Shown: positions 59,687 through 64,000 of the stretch, piece by piece
Numbering within the stretch: the first letter of the stretch is position 1
How the letters are laid out: every line of letters starts with the position of its first letter
DNA from: Desulfurella acetivorans A63
GTDB lineage: Bacteria; Campylobacterota_A; Desulfurellia; Desulfurellales; Desulfurellaceae
Direction: 5' to 3'
Assembly (NCBI GenBank): GCA_000517565.1
Contig: CP007051.1
Coordinates: 1,540,001 to 1,604,000 of the forward strand
Length of the DNA stretch: 64,000 nt
Position numbers and translations under genes: made by a program
The notes under the pieces: generated by a model
The model's input: only the letters and a program-made list of their open reading frames with translations
Told to the model about the DNA's origin: nothing
Databases searched by the model: none

Positions 59687-60415
59687 TTAAATGTTTTGCT
59701 TGTTAAATTTGTCAAGGTAATTTTTAAATTCTTGGTCTATAAAAGAAAGGTGTTTTGACATACTTTGTTTTGCAAGAAAAGGATCATTTTGTAAAATTGC
59801 ATCTAACACAGCTTTATGTTCAAGTAGCAACTCTCTTTTTGATAAGCCTTTTATTTTTGTGACGTATTCTCTGCCTACTTTTACAGTATCCTTTAGCAGG
59901 TTAAAAATCGACATCATCATATGGTAAAGTACAGTGTTTTTTGAAGCTCTAATGATAGATAAATGAAACTCTGCATCTTCGTATTCACCAGAATTTGATT
60001 TATTGCTTATTTTTTCTAATTCTAAATAAGCTTCGCTAACACATTTTTTTGACTCTTCATCGGCATTTTTTGCTGCCATCTCAACTGCCCAAACTTCAAG
60101 TGTTTTTCTAATTTCCATAAGCTCCCAGGTTAACCTTGGGTCTTTAACAAGTAAATTGTCAATACCCTTTAGTATATCTTCTCCAACAGATTTTACAAAT
60201 GTGCCATCACCCTGAATACTTTCAATCAAACCTTTTGCTTCTAAAATATTTAACGCTTCTCTAACAGAACTTCTGCTTACTTCAAACATCTTAGCCAAAT
60301 CACGTTCTGAAGGTAATTTTTCATTAGGTTTTAAAATACCATCTTTTATATAAAGCTCTATTTGATCCACGATTTCTTCTGAGATCTTTTTTTGTCTAAT
60401 TGGTTTGAAAATCAT
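59687..60415 (-). CDS. GntR/FadR-family (FCD) transcriptional regulator
   Basis: A 242-residue regulator. The N-terminal winged helix reads ISEEIVDQIELYIKDGILKPNEKLPSERDLAKMFEVSRSSVREALNILEAKGLIE in family style; the C-terminal FCD domain has the metal-binding pattern DAEFHLSIIRASKN and LLEHKAVLDAILQND. Close relatives (LldR, GlcC) control lactate or glycolate genes, which fits the position. It would bind the inverted repeat at 59.55 kb. It follows the TetR gene by 13 bp. Confidence 0.87.
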   Translation of the reverse strand: MIFKPIRQKKISEEIVDQIELYIKDGILKPNEKLPSERDLAKMFEVSRSSVREALNILEAKGLIESIQGDGTFVKSVGEDILKGIDNLLVKDPRLTWELMEIRKTLEVWAVEMAAKNADEESKKCVSEAYLELEKISNKSNSGEYEDAEFHLSIIRASKNTVLYHMMMSIFNLLKDTVKVGREYVTKIKGLSKRELLLEHKAVLDAILQNDPFLAKQSMSKHLSFIDQEFKNYLDKFNKQNI

Positions 60416-60428
60416 ACCATTATTTAAT

Positions 60429-60995
60429 TTATTCTTTTTTTGTTATACATAATTTACATATTGTTTGAGCCAATTCTTCGGACCTTGACGACAAAGAATA
60501 AGATTTATTGTTCAAACGCCATTTAAGTCCGTTGAAAATTATGCTACCCAAAATGATATCAGCAATAACCTGATTTTGTGGGCAATCATTAATTAAATTA
60601 ATAATATTTTGCCTATAATCAAATACAATTTTTTGCAATTTTTCTTTTTTTTGAATATCACCAATATGAATTTCATCAGAAAAAACCATTACGGGAAGAA
60701 CTTCGTTGTTTTCAACCATTTTAAAATGCTCATTTATAAGCTTAAAAATTCTTTCATACAAATTATCTTCTTTTTCTGCTGTTTTTATAATATTATTCAA
60801 AAGGATTTCTATATTATCCAGAAAATACAATATTAGTTCGTCTCTATTTTTAAAGTATTTATAAATTGCTGGTTGCGAAACTTGCAATATACCAGCTACC
60901 GCTTTTGTTGTTACATTATTAAAACCTTTTTGAGCTGCAATTTTACCTATAGCTTTAAATACTTCATTTTTTCTTTCTTGTTTTGACTTTCTCAC
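60429..60995 (-). CDS. TetR-family transcriptional regulator
   Basis: A 188-residue protein with an N-terminal TetR helix-turn-helix (VFKAIGKIAAQKGFNNVTTKAVAGILQVSQPAIYKYFKNRDELILYFLDN in family style) and a variable ligand-binding C-terminal domain. The GTG at 60995 is used as start; the neighbouring ATG is followed directly by a stop. The -10 box ends only 8 bp upstream and there is no ribosome site, so the mRNA may be leaderless. It probably forms an operon with the FadR-type gene. Confidence 0.82.
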   Translation of the reverse strand: MRKSKQERKNEVFKAIGKIAAQKGFNNVTTKAVAGILQVSQPAIYKYFKNRDELILYFLDNIEILLNNIIKTAEKEDNLYERIFKLINEHFKMVENNEVLPVMVFSDEIHIGDIQKKEKLQKIVFDYRQNIINLINDCPQNQVIADIILGSIIFNGLKWRLNNKSYSLSSRSEELAQTICKLCITKKE

Positions 60996-61002
60996 ATGAT
61001 TA

Positions 61003-61031
61003 ATTATAAACTTTTTTTAACCTCTTGGCAA
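61003..61031 (-). promoter_or_regulatory. sigma70-type promoter for the TetR-FadR regulator operon
   Basis: On the minus strand TTGCCA (61031-61026), a 17 bp spacer and a perfect TATAAT (61008-61003). Confidence 0.65.
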
Positions 61032-61038
61032 ATGTTTT

Positions 61039-61806
61039 TTAATCGCCTTTTAATTTAAATTCCCATTTAATCATCTCATCTTTTACTGATTGAGCATCAT
61101 TTGCATTTGGTAGCAACGCAAGGTAGATGTTCATATGAGAAATTGCTTTTTGATAATCTTGCACTTGAGCATACAACAAAGCTATATCGTGATGTAGATT
61201 TGGATTAAATGGATTACTTTCTATCACACTATTTAATTGTTCTATGGATTTATCTAACTTGTTTTCCTGATAATACACTTGAGCGTGTATAACAGTTTTT
61301 TTAGAATTTTCATTAAGTTCTACTGATGAGGAATTTTTTGCAATAATGTTTGCTACAATCGAGCATATTTGCGATTGTTTATTAGCATCAAACCACAGCC
61401 ATTGACCATTTGGGTCAACTTCCAAAAAATAATAATCTTTACTGTCGTATAAAAAATCAAGCTTCCCAAAATGCAACTTTAATTCATCCATAAACTTAAA
61501 TATATTTTTATACCAAAATTCTTTTTCAATATATTCTTCATAATCTGATAATTTTTCTTGCTTTATCAATAGATCATGTTTTAATGAGGGCTTTCTCCAT
61601 AAAACCTTTTTAATGTTAGAACTATTCGTAATTCTGCCAATTGGGTCTTTAATTTCAAAACCGCTATTATTTAATAAAATAATATTGTAATTTTCAAAAC
61701 AATCTGAGTTAAGTCTAAATAAATTATTCTCTCCAATATAATAAATCAGCATATCAATTGTCGTATCAAATATAGTAGAATAAATTAATAGATTAAAACA
61801 AGCCAA
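61039..61806 (-). CDS. graspetide-type ATP-grasp ligase remnant or variant fused to TPR repeats
   Basis: The N-terminal part (LLIYSTIFDTTIDMLIYYIG, LFRLNSD, then VLWRKPS) matches the pre-ATP-grasp domain of MvdC/MvdD-like ligases that make ester or amide rings in graspetides. The end of the ATP-grasp domain follows almost at once: LDFLYDSKDYYFLEVDPNGQWLWFD. The roughly 170-residue middle that holds most of the ATP site is absent. About 2.5 TPR repeats fill the C-terminus (residues about 160-255). No ATG precedes the conserved part; TTG at 61806 fits the family N-terminus, and the open frame extends to a TTG at 61866. It lies directly after the peptide gene. Confidence 0.6.
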   Translation of the reverse strand: MACFNLLIYSTIFDTTIDMLIYYIGENNLFRLNSDCFENYNIILLNNSGFEIKDPIGRITNSSNIKKVLWRKPSLKHDLLIKQEKLSDYEEYIEKEFWYKNIFKFMDELKLHFGKLDFLYDSKDYYFLEVDPNGQWLWFDANKQSQICSIVANIIAKNSSSVELNENSKKTVIHAQVYYQENKLDKSIEQLNSVIESNPFNPNLHHDIALLYAQVQDYQKAISHMNIYLALLPNANDAQSVKDEMIKWEFKLKGD

Positions 61807-61821
61807 GCCCAATAGCTTGGC
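61795..61821 (-). terminator. hairpin between the peptide gene and the ATP-grasp-like gene
   Basis: On the minus strand GCCAAGC (61821-61815) and GCTTGGC (61808-61802) form a perfect 7 bp stem with a 6 nt loop, followed by TTGTTTT. It begins 8 bp after the peptide stop. It resembles the leaky terminators that keep RiPP precursor levels above those of the enzymes. Possible TTG starts of the next gene fall in the loop and the 3' arm. Confidence 0.65.
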
Positions 61822-61828
61822 AATAATT

Positions 61829-62020
61829 TTAAGTATCTGCTTTGCTTGTAGAACTTTCGCCGTCAAATATTGTTGAGCTTTTTGTGCTCCAATTAATCAA
61901 ATCAAAATTTGACCCTATAAAACGTCTTTGTTTTTTGAAATTGTAATCGCCCGTTTCTTTAACCAAAGTTTTAACACTAACATTCTCTTTCTGCCTTGCA
62001 AAATATTTTAAGGTTTTCAT
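61829..62020 (-). CDS. putative RiPP (graspetide-like) precursor peptide
   Basis: A 63-residue peptide with a strong AGGAGG 5 nt before its ATG. The N-terminal part is basic and has KYFARQKEN, which recalls the PFFARFLE leader motif of microviridins. The C-terminal third (NWSTKSSTIFDGESSTSKADT) consists mostly of Ser, Thr, Asp, Glu and Lys, the residues joined by ATP-grasp ligases into omega-ester or omega-amide rings. It is followed by a hairpin and then by the ATP-grasp-like gene. There is no transporter or protease next to it. The assignment is an inference from motif and context. Confidence 0.6.
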   Translation of the reverse strand: MKTLKYFARQKENVSVKTLVKETGDYNFKKQRRFIGSNFDLINWSTKSSTIFDGESSTSKADT

Positions 62021-62265
62021 ATGAGCCTCCTAATTTATTACTTAAATAAATTGAAATTTAATTCAGGTCAAATTATTTTTTTATTGTAATTTCAACTTAA
62101 ATTAATTTTTTTAATCATAAATATATAATACATGGTTAACTATTTTTTTTAAACTTAATTATTAACTTTTATTTTAAATTTTTTTAAAAAAATTTCTTGA
62201 CACTAAAAATAAATTCTTATATTATTTTAAAAGAGAAATATAAAATTATACAAAGGGGGGATAGA
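62021..62265. other. A/T-rich divergent intergenic region
   Basis: The longest gene-free stretch in the window (245 bp). It holds the peptide ribosome site on one side and the acs promoter on the other. On the minus strand TTGACC and, 17 bp later, TATTTA lie before the peptide gene, but the -10 is poor. I see no small gene or RNA structure in the middle part. Confidence 0.6.
62197..62225 (+). promoter_or_regulatory. sigma70-type promoter for acs
   Basis: Perfect TTGACA (62197-62202), a 17 bp spacer and TATTAT (62220-62225). The leader of about 34 nt contains AAAGGGGGG before the ATG at 62266. Confidence 0.75.
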
Positions 62266-64000
62266 ATGAACGGTCAGACTTCAAAAGGTGACGATTTATT
62301 AATCAAAACATCAGAAGAGTTTCTTCAAAAAGCTAACTTAAATCCGAAGCTTTATGAAGAATACATTCAGTGGGCCAAAAACGATTGGGAAGGCTTTTGG
62401 GATTATTTTGGAAAAAATGAAATTACATGGTTTGAACCTTTCAAAAAAGTATTTGATGATTCAAATGCTCCATTTTATAAATTTTTTGTAGGTGGAAAGT
62501 TAAATATTAGCTATAATTGCATAGATAGGCACCTTTCTACATGGAAAAAAAACAGAGCCGCTATAATATGGGAAAGTGAAATAGGCGAAAGCAAAACAAT
62601 AACATACAGAGAACTCTATTATCAGGTTAATAAATTTGCAAATGTTTTAAAAACTTTAGGTGTTAAAAAAGGCGATAGGGTTGTTCTTTATATGCCAATG
62701 ATAGTAGAGCTTCCCATTGCTATGCTTGCATGTGCTAGAATTGGAGCTATACACAGTGTAGTTTTTGGCGGTTTTTCGCCAGCTGCACTAAAAGAGCGCA
62801 TACTTGATGCAAACGCAAATGTAATAGTAACAGCAGACGGCGGAAGAAGAGGTGGTAGAGCCATACCGCTAAAAGATAGCGTAGACGAAGCAATTAAAGA
62901 TTTAAAAAACATAAAATATGTGGTCGTTGTAAAACACATAGGCAGAGATGTTTTTATGAAAACGCTCAGGGATTTCTGGTGGAATGACCTCATGAGTGAC
63001 CCGGATTATGCTAAAAACTATTGCGAACCCGAAGTTATGGACTCTGAAGATCCGTTTTTTTTGCTTTACACTTCAGGATCAACTGGAAAGCCAAAAGGCG
63101 TTTTACATACAACTGCTGGTTATTTAATATGGAGAATTCTAACAGCTAAATGGGTATTTGACTTAAAAGACGAAGATACATTCTGGAGTACAGCCGATTT
63201 AGGTTGGATATCTGGGCATTCATATACATTGTATGGTCCATTGTCAGTAGGTTCAACAACATTAATTTACGAAGGGATTCCTATTTATCCAGATCCAGGC
63301 CAATGGTGGCGCTTAATTGAAAAATATAGTGTAAATGTCCTATACACAGCACCAACTGCCATCAGGGCACTTATGAAATATGGCGAAGATTACCCTAAAA
63401 AATACAATTTATCTTCTTTAAGACTTTTAACAACAGGCGGAGAAAGGCTAAATTCAGCTGCCTGGTTGTGGTATTACAAAAATGTAGGTAAAGAAAAATG
63501 TCCTATAATAGATGCATATGGCCAAACGGAAACAGCAGGCCACATGCTCTCATCTTTGCCAATATTACCACAAAAACCTGGTTCTGTAGGTATTCCCGTA
63601 CCTGGTGCGTTCCCGGAAATTGTTGACGATGAAGGCAATATAATAACTGAACCATACAAAACAGGCAATTTAGTATTTACAAAACCATGGCCATCAATGG
63701 TCAGAACACTCTGGCAAAATGACGAATTATACAAAAAAACTTACTGGAGCGCATTTGATGGTAAATATTACTTAACAGGAGATATTGCATACAAAGATGA
63801 AGATGGCTATTTCTGGATGGAAGGCAGAATTGATGATGTTGTAAATGTTTCGGCTCATAGAATAGGGTGCGCTGAAATTGAAAATGCACTTACAAGCTAT
63901 CCAGCCATTGCTGAAGCTGCTGTCGTTGGTGTACCAGATGATGTCACAGGCGAAGCGATTTTTGCATATGTAGTTCTAAAAGAAGGCGTAGATTTAACAC
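62266..64000 (+). CDS. acs: acetyl-CoA synthetase (AMP-forming), 5' part
   Basis: The first 578 codons of a gene running off the right edge; the family is usually about 640-660 residues. The frame is open throughout. Motifs: [46 protein letters not shown], the ATP/AMP-binding P-loop [45 protein letters not shown] and the hinge region [20 protein letters not shown]. The Lys of the final acetylation motif lies outside the window. It activates acetate to acetyl-CoA with release of AMP and PPi, the entry point for acetate oxidation together with citrate synthase at 34 kb. Confidence 0.95.
   Translation, partial: MNGQTSKGDDLLIKTSEEFLQKANLNPKLYEEYIQWAKNDWEGFWDYFGKNEITWFEPFKKVFDDSNAPFYKFFVGGKLNISYNCIDRHLSTWKKNRAAIIWESEIGESKTITYRELYYQVNKFANVLKTLGVKKGDRVVLYMPMIVELPIAMLACARIGAIHSVVFGGFSPAALKERILDANANVIVTADGGRRGGRAIPLKDSVDEAIKDLKNIKYVVVVKHIGRDVFMKTLRDFWWNDLMSDPDYAKNYCEPEVMDSEDPFFLLYTSGSTGKPKGVLHTTAGYLIWRILTAKWVFDLKDEDTFWSTADLGWISGHSYTLYGPLSVGSTTLIYEGIPIYPDPGQWWRLIEKYSVNVLYTAPTAIRALMKYGEDYPKKYNLSSLRLLTTGGERLNSAAWLWYYKNVGKEKCPIIDAYGQTETAGHMLSSLPILPQKPGSVGIPVPGAFPEIVDDEGNIITEPYKTGNLVFTKPWPSMVRTLWQNDELYKKTYWSAFDGKYYLTGDIAYKDEDGYFWMEGRIDDVVNVSAHRIGCAEIENALTSYPAIAEAAVVGVPDDVTGEAIFAYVVLKEGVDLT

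Overview
This is a low-GC (roughly one third G+C by eye), gene-dense bacterial chromosome segment from a Gram-negative, flagellated organism. It has LPS-assembly and LPS-synthesis genes (lptD, lptF/G, kdsA, hldD, gmhB, an LpxL-type acyltransferase, a GT4 glycosyltransferase), flagellar P- and L-ring genes, and many tightly overlapping operons. Citrate synthase next to a complete fixABCX set, AMP-forming acetyl-CoA synthetase, many molybdenum genes and the gene style suggest an anaerobic acetate or sulfur-metabolising member of the Campylobacterota such as Desulfurella or Hippea. That placement is an inference from gene content, not a database match. I see no rRNA, tRNA, CRISPR array, insertion sequence or prophage, and no gene-free stretch longer than about 245 bp.

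Layout. 1-12.0 kb is mostly minus strand: a partial trmO, an FlhB C-terminal-like protein, lptD, a GH57 branching enzyme with a DUF4912 partner, then glnS, a CPA2-type antiporter with an RCK protein, and a broken MFS gene. A plus-strand D,D-carboxypeptidase (dacA) is inserted among them. 12.0-24.6 kb is plus strand: a diguanylate cyclase, kdsA, an LptF/G permease and a DUF299 kinase/phosphorylase, then a long housekeeping operon (DUF948, YtxH, AI-2E permease, purM, purN, gatB, pyrC, accD, a hypothetical gene, a NERD protein). 25.1-32.5 kb is a flagellar block flgH-I-J-M-N-K-L with a sigma54-like promoter before flgH and a sigma28-like promoter before flgM.

32.5-54.4 kb is almost all minus strand: a radical SAM protein, hldD, citrate synthase, fixXCBA, modD with two tandem modA genes, a broken thioredoxin-like gene, a PadR regulator, a large PAS/GAF/GGDEF/EAL protein, and a seven-gene operon mixing molybdenum-cofactor, LPS and thiamine genes (mobB, GT4, lpxL, gmhB, thiE, moaA, moaC). 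A plus-strand lipoprotein with an Asn-X-Thr repeat follows, then lnt, fmt and def. 54.5-64 kb holds a nitronate-monooxygenase-like gene, a glycolate/D-lactate oxidation module (glcF, glcD, MFS carrier, FadR-type and TetR regulators), a small RiPP-like locus, and the 5' part of acs.

The most unusual locus is at 61.0-62.0 kb. A 63-residue peptide gene with a strong ribosome site, a microviridin-leader-like YFAR motif and a Ser/Thr/Asp/Glu-rich tail is followed by a stable hairpin. Next comes a gene keeping both ends of a graspetide-type ATP-grasp ligase but lacking its middle, fused to TPR repeats. Other points worth attention are a perfect inverted repeat inside the citrate synthase promoter, a ModE-box-like element over the modA promoter, an AI-2E permease that seems to start on ATT, three genes that look leaderless, and two genes broken by stops or frameshifts.
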